Source: Desulfurellaceae bacterium bin18
GTDB taxonomy: Bacteria > Desulfobacterota > Binatia > Bin18
Direction of reading: 5' to 3'
Assembly: GCA_002238415.1 (NCBI GenBank)
Contig: MPMI01000038.1
Span: forward strand, 1-55,194
DNA length: 55,194 bases
The translations under genes were made by a program, and so were the position numbers. The notes under the pieces were generated by a model. The model was not told the DNA's origin. It saw nothing but the letters and a program-made list of their open reading frames with translations, and ran no database searches. Shown here piece after piece: positions 1-8,698 of the stretch (position 1 is its first letter; every line of letters starts with the position of its first letter).

Positions 1-1
1 C

Positions 2-109
2 CTCCTCGCCCGCATTGCCGCGAAACTGGCCGCCGTCAATGTCGGCTGCTGGCTCAATCGCCTCTTCGGGCGCCCCCCTTGGGCCTTTGCTACCCTCTTC
101 CCCGCCTAA
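2..109 (+). pseudogene. C-terminal remnant of an IS transposase (IS982-like)
   Basis: An open frame enters from the left edge and stops at 107-109. Its last 35 residues include RIAAKLAAV, a WLNRLFGRP segment and a final ATLFPA. This pattern resembles the end of IS982-type DDE transposases. Only the C terminus is inside the window, so I cannot tell whether the gene is intact further left. The family name is from memory and could be wrong; the transposase-like character is better supported. Confidence 0.45.
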
Positions 110-315
110 CAATGTGCATCACACGTCTGAGGTGGGCGGATATGACGCCTTTTGGGGGAGGAGGCCAGCGAAGAGATCTCCGCTGTGCCCGCCACATGGA
201 AGCCCCCGCTGCGGGACGCGCCCTGTTGTGACCGTCTCAGCGCCGCCCGCCCCCGGCAAACCCCCTATCTTGCATCACCCGTTCCTGAAGGGGGGCTACA
301 GGCGCCCGCGCCCGG

Positions 316-335
316 CCCTAGTCATTTGACTAGGG
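316..335. repeat. CTAG palindrome, copy 1
   Basis: CCCTAGTCATTTGACTAGGG is a perfect dyad with 9-bp arms and a 2-bp centre. On the minus strand it is preceded by GTTTGT, like the three other copies at 21627, 23885 and 26148 (those three are on the plus strand). It lies 180 bp upstream of the plus-strand operon at 516. It could be an operator or a site-specific recombination site. Confidence 0.75.
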
Positions 336-371
336 ACAAACCTGGCGGCTTGGTGTACGGCAGTGACCCAC

Positions 372-470
372 ATGAACAGGTTCTTGGCAGACCTTACCCG
401 AGCGCTAAACGCCTTTGTCGGGCTTTGCCTGATCCTCGTGGGCGCGGGGCTTGGAGCATATAGCCGTTGA
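372..470 (+). pseudogene. Small membrane peptide, possibly a broken gene
   Basis: An ATG frame of 32 residues begins MNRFLADLTRALNAFVGLCL and forms one hydrophobic helix, then stops. A different frame just downstream (about 462-515) encodes a charged VEERELRAQMKDGG stretch that would suit the cytoplasmic tail of a small membrane protein. A frameshift near 465 would join them. This could be a decayed small membrane gene or chance; no function is recognised. Confidence 0.3.
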
Positions 471-515
471 GGAACGCGAGTTAAGGGCTCAGATGAAAGA
501 CGGGGGCATTAATTA

Positions 516-1316
516 ATGACAAGCTTTGAACGAGCATTCGACGACGTGGAAGAAGCTGCGGCTTCGACTCTGAAGTCTGCAACAGACTTGGCAAAACTCG
601 CTAGGGCGTTGCAGAAGGCGGCCCAAGACGGAAACAGCAACGCAATTAAAAGGGTTTGTTCGAGGCTTGATCCCGCGCTGGGTTCTCTGAGGCAGGAAGT
701 TGCAAACGCTACTGAAACTTGGCCTTTTACGGATGAGGAAGAAGAAAACTATCTCAAAGAACACTATGTGAACGAGCTGTGCCATACGGCAAAAGAAAAG
801 AAATTGAGCATCCATGAAAGAGATGGCCGGTTGATTTCGTATCCGTCCATAGCTCAAGTCTTGCCTGGGGACCGTGCTGTCAGAATTGACAGAAAGAAGG
901 TCTCGACTTTAAGACCGTCCCGCTTGGTAGAACTCCTCATTGAAAGACAGAAAAAACCGCCCCGATTTAGGTCGGATGCTTTTCTGGAGGCATTGTACGC
1001 GATGTACTTACTCATATCGAGAGAACAGTCTTCTACACGTTTAATCAACGGTGGATATGGTCCTGTCGTCCCTTTGGCCGAGGTGTATAAGGCATTTACC
1101 TCTCTGCCCGGAAGTAAGCGTGAATATGACAATATAGATTTTGCCAGGGACATTTATTCCTTGGAAGCGAACGGTCCATCCCATACCAAGAAAGGAGCGC
1201 GTGTATCTTTCCCTTCTTCGACAGGTGCGAAAAGAGCCCGCGACACCTTCCAGTTTGTAGGCCCAGACGAGCAGCTTATCACGTATTACGGAATCCAGTT
1301 TTCCAGGGGCGAATAA
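516..1316 (+). CDS. Unknown protein, first gene of a BREX-type ATPase operon
   Basis: A 266-residue protein I do not recognise. The N-terminal 60 residues are helical and alanine-rich (DDVEEAAASTLKSATDLAKL). The middle is charged, and the C terminus is a compact segment with KKGARVSFPSSTGAKRA and TFQFVGPDEQLITYYG. No signal peptide or membrane helix is visible. Its stop overlaps the next start (TAATG), so translation is probably coupled to the ATPase-like gene downstream. By context it is a dedicated partner of the two ATPases. The base composition is less GC-rich than the surrounding plasmid backbone, which suggests separate acquisition. Confidence 0.85.
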   Translation: MTSFERAFDDVEEAAASTLKSATDLAKLARALQKAAQDGNSNAIKRVCSRLDPALGSLRQEVANATETWPFTDEEEENYLKEHYVNELCHTAKEKKLSIHERDGRLISYPSIAQVLPGDRAVRIDRKKVSTLRPSRLVELLIERQKKPPRFRSDAFLEALYAMYLLISREQSSTRLINGGYGPVVPLAEVYKAFTSLPGSKREYDNIDFARDIYSLEANGPSHTKKGARVSFPSSTGAKRARDTFQFVGPDEQLITYYGIQFSRGE

Positions 1317-2272
1317 TGGCGAACGAAATACCACTTTACGATTGGCTCAAAGTTCTTAATGACGAATACTTATCGACTTTTATCGCAGAGGGTGGTGCGT
1401 CCATCAAATTTGCGGTGACGCCAGAAAGCCGAAAACTGGAACTCTCTGAAGCGATAGAGAGTCGGTGCAGGGACCTGGATTACATTGTCGTGAAACTCAA
1501 CGCGGCGAAAACCAAAATCCATATGCCGCAGGATATTTTTTTCGAGATGGCACGCCAAGTAGAGTGGCGCCGGTTGGCCCGACGCCTGATTTTGCGTTTG
1601 GCCAAAGAAGGAGGCTATCAGGTCGATAATATCGACCCCAGAACGGCTGAGAACATCTTTGAAACGGTGGCACACGTCAACAATCTCGACTTGCAATTTG
1701 TCCTTCAGGAATTGCGGCCAAAAATACAAGACGAGGTCTTCAAAGAATACAGCATGGCCAAAGATTTCAGAGTCGCCATGACCCACCTTTGCTGGTCAGA
1801 GAACAGTCGTCCAAATCAATATGGGGGTCAGCCGTTGATTGATTGGCTCACAGGAATGAACACAAAAGTGAGCAGTGTAAAATCGTTTTCCATCAACACT
1901 GCGATAAACCGTGTTACTGCGAGGCATTTCATTGAATCGGCCCTCTTCTGGTTCCGACACACAGGATGTGGGGGAACGGTGATATTAATCGACAACTCCC
2001 GCGTGGCGATTCCTCGGAATCCAAGAGACGGTCTGCGGTATTACACAAGAGCAATGGTCCTGGACCATTATGAGCTTCTGAGAGAGTTCGTCGATGGAAC
2101 AGACCACTTGACTGGAGCGTTGCTGCTCATCATGACCGATCGCACATTCACCGACCCCGACGCCCGTTTCAGAGGGTTTGGAATGTATCAGGCCCTTCAG
2201 ACAAGAATCATGGATGACGTTCGGGATGAAAACCTCGTGAACCCCCTGGCGTCCTTGGTACGCATATCCTGA
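1316..2272 (+). CDS. BREX-type ATP-binding protein (DUF2791-like), paralogue 1
   Basis: A 318-residue protein with the layout I associate with the BREX ATP-binding superfamily (BrxC/BrxD, DUF2791). Residues 15-32 contain EYLSTFIAEGGASIKF, where GGASIKF takes the place of a Walker A loop. HMPQDIFFEMARQVEW follows at 69-84. A hydrophobic strand ending in Asp (TVILIDN, 221-227) is a Walker-B-like element, and the C terminus ends VNPLASLVRIS. The phosphate-binding loop is not canonical, so ATP hydrolysis is uncertain. It overlaps the gene before it and lies 16 nt before a second ATPase of the same superfamily, so a hetero-oligomer is plausible. The family call is from motif memory. Confidence 0.7.
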   Translation: MANEIPLYDWLKVLNDEYLSTFIAEGGASIKFAVTPESRKLELSEAIESRCRDLDYIVVKLNAAKTKIHMPQDIFFEMARQVEWRRLARRLILRLAKEGGYQVDNIDPRTAENIFETVAHVNNLDLQFVLQELRPKIQDEVFKEYSMAKDFRVAMTHLCWSENSRPNQYGGQPLIDWLTGMNTKVSSVKSFSINTAINRVTARHFIESALFWFRHTGCGGTVILIDNSRVAIPRNPRDGLRYYTRAMVLDHYELLREFVDGTDHLTGALLLIMTDRTFTDPDARFRGFGMYQALQTRIMDDVRDENLVNPLASLVRIS

Positions 2273-2288
2273 AGAAAAGGCAGGTCTC

Positions 2289-3572
2289 ATGAATACCGAT
2301 AGAGACGGAAAAGACGCACTAACTTGCAGGCGCGCCTTGGAGGGGCTCCGCAATGGAGTGCCTAACGAAAAGGCCGTGGAAATGCTCGGATGCAATCAGT
2401 CACAAGCAGAAGACCAATTCAAAGAACTGCTGTCCAAGGCAGTCGATTCGGACGATTCCCCTCCCAGTTCATTAGGCATGTTGGTCTCCGGCGAGTTTGG
2501 GACAGGCAAGTCTCACCTACTCTCATATCTGGAACACCACGCCCTGTCACAAGGTTTTGTGTGCAGCAAAGTCACCATCAGTAAAGAGACACCGCTGTAT
2601 AACATGAACAAGGTTTTCAAGTCCGCAATAGACCACGGCCGGATGCCGGGCAGAACCGGGCAGCTCATGGAAGAACTGGGACTCAAACTTGACGGCTCAT
2701 CAGAGGCATATACCCGTTTTTTTCAGTGGGCTAACTCCGATCAGAACGGGCTGCATACCATATTCCCGGCAACCCTGATGGTTCACGAAAGGGCAAATGA
2801 TCTTGAACTTGTGAGTAAGATCAGAGCGTTCTGGTCAGGAGAGAGGATAAGGGTTCCTGACGTAAAGGATGGACTCAGGCAAATAGATCAATTATCCACT
2901 TACCCCTTCAGAGCCCCGAGGGCGAGAGAATTACCTCCCCAACATTTACGTTTTGCCACAGAACTGGTGAAGGGTGCCGGTTACAAAGGCTGGGTTATAT
3001 TGTTGGACGAGATCGAATTGGTCGGTACTTACTCTATATTACAGAGAGCCAAGTCCTATGCAGAGTTGACCCGTTTATGGGGAAAGGTTAAGGATGAAAA
3101 ATACCCAGGTCTTATCGTTGTTGGCACGGTGACAATCGACTTTGCCACAGCAATCTTAGGTGATGCTGGTAAGAAGGACCACCGCCACGCAGCCCAACGG
3201 TTGCGCTCGCGAGGAGAAGATGTCGCTGCGGCCAGAGCTGAAACAGGGATGAGAACCCTCGAACAAGAGGCTCTTCAATTAGAGCCCCCGACTGACGAAG
3301 ATGTGAATGCGACAGTCGAGACCTTGAGACAAATCCATAGCACGGCCTATGGATGGGATGCGCCACCATTAGAAGCAAAGGCAGGTGGAGTACATTATCA
3401 AGGCCGGATGCGGTACAAGGTCCGGGCTGCCATCAACGAGTGGGATCTGCTGCGATTGTACCCGAACGCTCGTCCAGAGACAGAGGGCACAGAGTTCGTA
3501 CCTCAATATGAGGAATCACCTGAGTTGGGGCAGGAAACTCAGGACGAGGGCGACGAGGGTGGAGACGAGTAG
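2289..3572 (+). CDS. BrxD-like P-loop ATPase
   Basis: A 427-residue ATPase. The N terminus reads RRALEGLRNGVPNEKAVEML, a signature of BREX-system ATP-binding (DUF2791/BrxD) proteins. A canonical Walker A, SGEFGTGKSH, lies at 67-76, SKVTISKETPLY at 93-104, and Walker B WVILLDE at 235-241. The acidic C-terminal tail (DEGDEGGDE) is low complexity. In known BREX types 2 and 6, BrxD accompanies methylase, PglZ and helicase genes. None of these is present here, so this is either a minimal BREX-like cassette or a remnant of a larger one. It starts 16 nt after the preceding stop, with a weak AGGCAGG ribosome site. Confidence 0.75.
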   Translation: MNTDRDGKDALTCRRALEGLRNGVPNEKAVEMLGCNQSQAEDQFKELLSKAVDSDDSPPSSLGMLVSGEFGTGKSHLLSYLEHHALSQGFVCSKVTISKETPLYNMNKVFKSAIDHGRMPGRTGQLMEELGLKLDGSSEAYTRFFQWANSDQNGLHTIFPATLMVHERANDLELVSKIRAFWSGERIRVPDVKDGLRQIDQLSTYPFRAPRARELPPQHLRFATELVKGAGYKGWVILLDEIELVGTYSILQRAKSYAELTRLWGKVKDEKYPGLIVVGTVTIDFATAILGDAGKKDHRHAAQRLRSRGEDVAAARAETGMRTLEQEALQLEPPTDEDVNATVETLRQIHSTAYGWDAPPLEAKAGGVHYQGRMRYKVRAAINEWDLLRLYPNARPETEGTEFVPQYEESPELGQETQDEGDEGGDE

Positions 3573-3753
3573 TTGAGACAACACATCTTGTACTGCTTGT
3601 ACTGATTCCGCGCGGGACCCAGGCCAACGACCACCGCGACCGTCGAAGGCAACAGCAGGATGAATAGATCAGGTCGAGGAGCCTCGCTGAATGTAGGGAT
3701 TTCGAGTCCCCTGCAATCTTTCAATCGTGATATTTCTCCAGCGTTCGTTGTCG

Positions 3754-4305
3754 TCAGGTGGATCTGCCAGATGCCATTTGAGCAGCATGTCTAATTCCAT
3801 ATCGAGCGGTAACTTTAGACTGTAGGCGTCCAGCATGTAGAGTAGCACGCGCCATGTCGCCCTTTACGGCATCTCTCGGCTCCACGATGGCCTCTGATTC
3901 ACGGGTCCGCTCATAGTCTGGGCAGTATCCTACGAATCGTCTTTGTTCTTCTCCGGGAATCTCCCCGAGGGATTTGTCTTGTCGGCTGGAGCTTATGTTT
4001 CCGACCGCAGGCCAAAGATTGTGGAGATCAGCCTCGGCGTATCTGTAGGCGTCGTTGCCACACTCGCTCCGATTTTTGCACCCGTGATGTTCGGCGATCC
4101 AGTCCTCCGAATAGACATGTTCGATCGTCAACTTGCGTCCGCCAACCTCTCGCTGTCCAGGCTCAAATTTGATGCTACGGTAGAGTGTCTCGCCGCCAAC
4201 AGAATAGAGTACCGGCCAGAAAACCTCGCGGACTTTGTCGTAATCCTCAAACTTGCTTTGCTGAGCGGCGGACGGCGTGTGGGTGGGGCTGTACTGACTA
4301 TCGCG
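3754..4305 (-). pseudogene. Endonuclease I family nuclease (EndA/NucM-like), 5'-truncated
   Basis: The frame carries the endonuclease I signature: LTIEHVYSEDWIAEHHGC, then YAEADLHNLWPAVGNISSSR, GEIPGE and VKGDMARA. The His of IEHV and the Asn of HNLWPAVGNISSSR correspond to the catalytic and metal-binding positions of this family. No ATG start exists before an upstream in-frame stop at 4306-4308, so the signal peptide and start are lost. Upstream sequence belongs to an unrelated IS1595-like fragment, which suggests an insertion or deletion removed the 5' end. Probably non-functional. Confidence 0.65.
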
Positions 4306-4399
4306 TTACCCACCCCTGTGTTGCTCAAACCACTCTTTGTCTAACCAGAGGATATCTGTTGACCACTCCTCTGGACGAGTTGCCGGAGCGGGCTGGTCG

Positions 4400-4494
4400 G
4401 CCGGGTCTGGATATGGGCGAAATGGCAGGCCGGACAGCGGACCCCAGCAGGCCAGCGCTGGTCGATAAACCACGCCTCGGCCGTGGCGGCGTCA
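4400..4494 (-). pseudogene. IS1595-like transposase N-terminal fragment
   Basis: Directly after the SLOG gene stop, the minus strand encodes AEAWFIDQRWPAGVRCPACH. This matches the zinc-ribbon start of ISXO2/IS1595-type transposases (Trp-x5-Arg-Trp-Pro-x-Gly-x-x-Cys-Pro-x-Cys). Homology fades near 4400 and no catalytic domain follows. It marks a recombination junction between the TIR/SLOG operon and the endonuclease fragment. Confidence 0.5.
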
Positions 4495-5313
4495 CTATAG
4501 GCCGGTGCTGAATATCCGTCGAAGTCCCTGCGAGACGAGCGTCACCGCCTGCTGAATATGCGGCGTCCGCGCGAGAATGGTGTTCTCCTCGTCAGAGAGC
4601 CCGTTGTATAGATCACTTGGCGTATATCTCTCAAAGGACGGTCGCCCGGTCCAGTCGGAACGGGACCCGGCCCAGGGGTCCACGAGCCCAATTGTCTCCG
4701 CGATGTCGCGGGTGCAGCCGCCAAAGCCGCCAAGCAAAAATATCGGTTGCCGTGACTCAAGGGAGAGTAGCGTTTCCTCGGCAATGCCCGGCATGCGTCC
4801 CTTATAGCCGGCCACTCTTCCACCGAGCACAATGCGTGCCTGCGTTTGGTTCCGCATAGCGAGCCGCATTGTCGTCAGCCCTTCGGTCCACTCGGCCTCA
4901 TCCGGTTCATACCTGGGGAGTTCCAGTCGCTGTTCTTGCGCCAACGGCGTCCCATCCCGGGCCAGAAAGACGAGGTCTGCTGAGCCTTCGTGTCCGGCGG
5001 TGAATGCAGTGAGGGCGTCTGCCGTCATCTGGATATGCACGGGCCACGCCAAGTAGTCGGTCACGGTGATTTCCCCGGTGTGGTGCGGGTGGCCCCGATA
5101 GCGTGCAACCAAGTCGAACAACAACTCGGTAAAGCCGTTAGAGCGCAGATCGCCGCCGTAAGCCAGACTCGTACCTGAGGACAGTAACTGCAAAGCCAGT
5201 TCAGCCATGGCATCTCGCAGGTGGGCCTCGCTCAGCCCGAGGGCCGCCATGTCGGGGCTCTCTGATGTCGAAATTGCCACCGTGGGCAGGACCGTGGTCT
5301 TCTGAACTGTCAT
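4495..5313 (-). CDS. SLOG-domain protein, last gene of a TIR/SLOG operon
   Basis: A 272-residue protein with a Rossmann-like SLOG domain. It starts MTVQKTTVLPTVAISTSESP, and LAYGGDLRSNGFTELLF forms the glycine-rich nucleotide-handling loop at about residues 51-67. A second core strand, RQPIFLLGGFGGCTRDIAE, lies near 190-208. No catalytic SIR2, nuclease or membrane segment is fused to it, unlike Thoeris ThsA, where SLOG sits on a SIR2 NADase. SLOG domains are known or proposed to bind or produce nucleotide-derived signals, so sensing or processing a TIR product is the natural hypothesis. The start is set by an ATGA overlap with the upstream TIR gene and an AGG-rich ribosome site, implying coupled translation. 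Confidence 0.75.
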   Translation of the reverse strand: MTVQKTTVLPTVAISTSESPDMAALGLSEAHLRDAMAELALQLLSSGTSLAYGGDLRSNGFTELLFDLVARYRGHPHHTGEITVTDYLAWPVHIQMTADALTAFTAGHEGSADLVFLARDGTPLAQEQRLELPRYEPDEAEWTEGLTTMRLAMRNQTQARIVLGGRVAGYKGRMPGIAEETLLSLESRQPIFLLGGFGGCTRDIAETIGLVDPWAGSRSDWTGRPSFERYTPSDLYNGLSDEENTILARTPHIQQAVTLVSQGLRRIFSTGL

Positions 5314-6485
5314 TGGTTTTCCTCCAGCCACTCCGTCAGGGTCAGAACACGCACCTGCGGTGTGATGACTGAGAACAACTCGGCTTCGTCAGTGCTGAGA
5401 AGGGGATCAGGATAGACGATTGTCGCATTCCTTGCCCTTTGGAGGTCCGGGAGTGTTGCCAGCGCGATCAGTTCGGGCGGTCGGGCCATGAACAGCACGT
5501 CAGGGGACGCCTCCCTCAATGGTTCAATACAGCAGCGCCATAGGAAGTCCCGAAAGACTTCGTCGAGTAGGCCTTCGAGAACGGCACCAACCCGACCCTG
5601 GTCTTCCGGGTTCATCCGCACGACTGGGACGTTGCCCATATAAGGCATAGCGCGCGGATCAGCGTTACGCAAGCAATCAACAACGATCATGGGGACGTGG
5701 CGCCGTTTGGCCTCAATGACCTCTCGGCGGCACCACTCGCGAGATGAGTAGGAGTCCGTATGCAAGGCCACGACGGCGCTGGTGTCGATCTGGTGCAGGA
5801 GCACCTCTCGGAAGGACAGTCCAGCCGGGATGTCGTAGACATCGAAGAAACTCGACAACGCGCTATTCTCGTGCAGCCAGTCACGGATACTTTGCGCCAC
5901 AGGTTCCCCGTCATCGTCATGCTTTGAGTGGCTGATGAATACCTGGATTTTCTCCAAGTAATCGGCAAGAGATTCCTCTGCTGCTTCCGGTCGGCTGAGC
6001 AACGCGAGGCGGTGGCGGAGCATTCGGATGAACTCGTAGGTGAGGTCCCGGACAAGACGCTGCTCCCGTTCCGTGTCTGATTGCTCCCAGCGATCCCAGC
6101 GTAGGGCTTGCTCATCAAGTCCGATTTCACGGCCTCCAGGCTCGATCATCACAGGAAAGAGCTGCGTTTGGAGTCCTCCCGCCTGCGCGCTTTGGGCCAA
6201 GTCACGCACGTAATCTGTCCATGCCGCGTCTCCGGCGAGCGTCGCGTCAGCCAAGACGACGACAGCGGTCGTGTCTGCTTCATCCCAGTCGACCGGGAGC
6301 GGCACCAGCTCGTCGGGCACCGCTTCACTCCGGTAGAGGACACTCACCCCAAGGTCTCCGGCAATATTCTGATAGCGGTCTCCACCGAAACGGCTGCGGA
6401 GTAGGTCTGCGATCTGGCCACCGTTCTCATATGAGGGATGCCAGACGACGTAGAGCGCGAAGAGGGGGCGAGCTGTTGGGTCCAT
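5310..6485 (-). CDS. TIR-domain protein with N-terminal TIR-like module
   Basis: A 391-residue soluble protein. Residues 180-275 form a canonical TIR domain: IQVFISHSKHDDD, FFDVYDIPAGLSFREVL, and SSREWCRREV, whose Glu (E255) matches the catalytic glutamate of NAD-consuming TIRs. The N terminus (8-110: FALYVVWHPSYENGG, VVVLADATLAG) resembles a second, divergent TIR-like fold found beside bacterial TIRs. The C-terminal 115 residues are unclassified (VLFMARPPELIALATLPDLQ). It starts 4 nt after the membrane-TIR gene stop and overlaps the SLOG start, so all three form one transcript. Likely an NAD-processing immune enzyme; the substrate is inferred. Confidence 0.85.
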   Translation of the reverse strand: MDPTARPLFALYVVWHPSYENGGQIADLLRSRFGGDRYQNIAGDLGVSVLYRSEAVPDELVPLPVDWDEADTTAVVVLADATLAGDAAWTDYVRDLAQSAQAGGLQTQLFPVMIEPGGREIGLDEQALRWDRWEQSDTEREQRLVRDLTYEFIRMLRHRLALLSRPEAAEESLADYLEKIQVFISHSKHDDDGEPVAQSIRDWLHENSALSSFFDVYDIPAGLSFREVLLHQIDTSAVVALHTDSYSSREWCRREVIEAKRRHVPMIVVDCLRNADPRAMPYMGNVPVVRMNPEDQGRVGAVLEGLLDEVFRDFLWRCCIEPLREASPDVLFMARPPELIALATLPDLQRARNATIVYPDPLLSTDEAELFSVITPQVRVLTLTEWLEENQ

Positions 6486-6489
6486 AGCG

Positions 6490-7509
6490 TCATCTTGAGG
6501 AATTTTGTCTCCTCATAGGCCGGCTGAGGTCATAGTCGCAGCTCTTACGGTCTCGAAATGCCATATCAATCAGAAATTTTAAATTGCTTGGGTTATCGGC
6601 TATTGTAGCCCAAGGGGTGACCGATACGAGGGCCTCGGGTTTCAACAGGTTATCTATGATCCTTTCTGGCATGTTTGGGTACCAGTTTCTGTACTTGGCC
6701 TCGTCCATTTCTACCCAGTTGGAAATATGGGGGTAGACTCTTTTCTCCTCGTCAGAGTGCGCGACTATGCAGGAGTCACCCGCGCCAGCCGAGGGGAGAT
6801 TCACAACCAGAATTCCAGACTGCTTGTTGATCGGGCCGTCGAACATGCTGGAATAGATTTCCCAATCCACGTGCTTTCGCCTCCACGTGTTTCTGCCCAC
6901 GAGTACGATGGTGACCGTTGAGTCACTCAGATAATCGTCGCGGATCTTCCGTCTGATTGTTTCGGAGGGGAGATTGTCGGGGATATCGCCGGTATCAACT
7001 GACCGGTCAATGAATATCTCGTTGTCCTCTCCCATTGCGACGAGATCCTCTTTATAGCCTTGGTCCTCGTCGTGATAGTAGCTGATGAAGACTTTATGTA
7101 TCGGCAAATAGCACCTCCCATTGGTTGTTGTGCAAGTGAAGACGGCCGTGAGGAGGCATATCACTCCAAGACCAACCATCGTCCAAGAAATCCAGAAAGC
7201 CACACTTTTAAGCCGCTTCCCGACGGGTGGGATGTCCTTGTCTCCAATCGTAGCGGCGATTTTCCGTAGGACTTCCCCGTTCCTATTGATCCCCTGCCCT
7301 ATCCGCAGCATCGCCACACCAGAGATTACGAGTAATAGGCCTACTCCCAAGAACACCCACCACACCGGTTCAGACCGGTATCGGGCAAACGCCAAGATTG
7401 CTGCCCCTGCCCCAGCCGCGACCGGCAACATCTGCCAACGGAGACGGTCGAGGTGACGATACGTCTCATAACGCTGTCTATAAATTTCCAGCTCCGCTGT
7501 TGTTGCCAT
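6490..7509 (-). CDS. Membrane-anchored ThsB-like TIR protein (DUF1863-like)
   Basis: A 339-residue protein. The N terminus has hydrophobic helices at about 26-43, 48-68 and 104-125, resembling small membrane modules paired with nucleotide-signalling systems. From about residue 137 follows KVFISYYHDEDQGYK, IFIDRSVDTGDIPDNL, YLSDSTVTIVLVG and WRRKHVDWEIYSS. This is the MTH538/DUF1863 type of TIR domain that includes Thoeris ThsB. The start at 7509 has a strong AGAGGAG site. It lies 44 nt after the nuclease-like gene and 4 nt before the second TIR gene. Two different TIR types in one operon, one of them membrane-bound, is unusual; a membrane effector or a membrane-linked sensor are the main alternatives. 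Confidence 0.85.
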   Translation of the reverse strand: MATTAELEIYRQRYETYRHLDRLRWQMLPVAAGAGAAILAFARYRSEPVWWVFLGVGLLLVISGVAMLRIGQGINRNGEVLRKIAATIGDKDIPPVGKRLKSVAFWISWTMVGLGVICLLTAVFTCTTTNGRCYLPIHKVFISYYHDEDQGYKEDLVAMGEDNEIFIDRSVDTGDIPDNLPSETIRRKIRDDYLSDSTVTIVLVGRNTWRRKHVDWEIYSSMFDGPINKQSGILVVNLPSAGAGDSCIVAHSDEEKRVYPHISNWVEMDEAKYRNWYPNMPERIIDNLLKPEALVSVTPWATIADNPSNLKFLIDMAFRDRKSCDYDLSRPMRRQNSSR

Positions 7510-7553
7510 AGCCCTCTCCTCTTATCAGCCGTAAAACCGGCCCATCAGCGTCA

Positions 7554-8261
7554 TCAGGATCCATCGGAATTTCCATTTTCCCGTGATTTTAATACACAGC
7601 CTTGAGTAGGACTATTGACAGCGATGAGGTACTTCCACGGTGGCTGTAGAACGAGCCCATCGGAGAGCAAATCCTTCTCCTGCTGGTCCAGCCAAGGGTG
7701 ATGGAAACCGGTGACCACGAGCCACCACTCTCTATATTTCGCCGTCCGCTCCTGAATACGCGTATTGGCGGATTTCTTGTCAATGGCCGCTTGGATTTTT
7801 TCGACCAACGGTGGCTGCGGAGGGAGTAAGTAGTCGAGCGTGTATTTATATTCGGGCGGGTCGTCGCGCCTCCGCCACAGCCGTATTCTCAATGTGACGT
7901 CATAGGGCGGAAAGATCTCGCGGTATCCATCCGGCTGGATTCGAGAATCCGGGTTTCTGTAATGGTCATCTAGTTTTTGTTTGATCCATTTCCTCAGTTC
8001 CGCCTTCTTCCTGCCCTTGAACACCTTCTCATCTTCGTACTCGATGGACACCTCGTATCCGCGACCGTTTTCCGCGGGACCCAGGGATGAGAAGAATTTC
8101 TCAAAGGATTGAGCAACAGACAGATAGCCAAAGTCACTGAGCGTTGTAACTTCAACGGCAATGTCACCATCCACGACGAAATCAGGCGGCTCATCGCCTT
8201 GACGAACCTTGCGACCTTCGGAGCGTAACCATTGATAGACCCCTGTTTCGCTTTGGTCCAT
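7554..8261 (-). CDS. Nuclease-like protein (possible PD-(D/E)XK fold), first gene of the TIR/SLOG operon
   Basis: A 235-residue soluble protein starting MDQSETGVYQWL behind an AAAGGAG ribosome site. Residues 25-40 read PPDFVVDGDIAVEVTT, the Asp...Glu-x-Thr arrangement of many restriction-endonuclease-like folds, with Thr at the usual Lys position. The rest is charged, with YREWWLVVTGFHHPWLD near the end. I do not recognise a named family. It is the promoter-proximal gene, 44 nt before the membrane-TIR gene on the same strand, so it may belong to the same system or be a neighbouring stand-alone gene. Confidence 0.7.
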   Translation of the reverse strand: MDQSETGVYQWLRSEGRKVRQGDEPPDFVVDGDIAVEVTTLSDFGYLSVAQSFEKFFSSLGPAENGRGYEVSIEYEDEKVFKGRKKAELRKWIKQKLDDHYRNPDSRIQPDGYREIFPPYDVTLRIRLWRRRDDPPEYKYTLDYLLPPQPPLVEKIQAAIDKKSANTRIQERTAKYREWWLVVTGFHHPWLDQQEKDLLSDGLVLQPPWKYLIAVNSPTQGCVLKSRENGNSDGS

Positions 8262-8698
8262 GTTGGGTCTCCTTTCACTCCTGTGTCCGATCTGTCCACG
8301 AACGACCGGACGCACTTGGCCCTCATTCTCTTATACGGTCTGAGTCGGGATGGGCCGGCTCCCGCGGGCGAGGGAACCTGTATCCCTACGGTCTCTTATA
8401 CGGCGGTTTGATGGGCCGCCAGGTCTGACAAGGACCAAGGTGTCACGCTCGGGAGCGAACCAGGTGCATAACAAGGTTTATGAGGCACAGACAAGACGCT
8501 TCCCCCTCGGCAAAGAAACAGTGAATGGCCGAGAACCCGCGTCAAGATTCCTCTTCACACAGGTCTAGCGCTTCATGGTTTCCAAACGCTGCCCTCCTCG
8601 CGTCCGTACACCTATTTTGATGGGGACGTAACTGTTCGCGGCCGGGCCAAGGAGCGGCTGGGATAGGAAGCGGACTCTCTGCACACGTCATATCCTCA
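8262..8698. other. Intergenic region between the TIR/SLOG operon and higBA
   Basis: No convincing gene on either strand. TCTCTTATACGG occurs twice, at 8327-8338 and 8392-8403. On the minus strand both read CCGTATAAGAGA and contain a -10-like TATAAG, so tandem promoters for the minus-strand TIR/SLOG operon are possible; no good -35 box is evident. The rest, toward higA, is unexplained. Confidence 0.35.
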
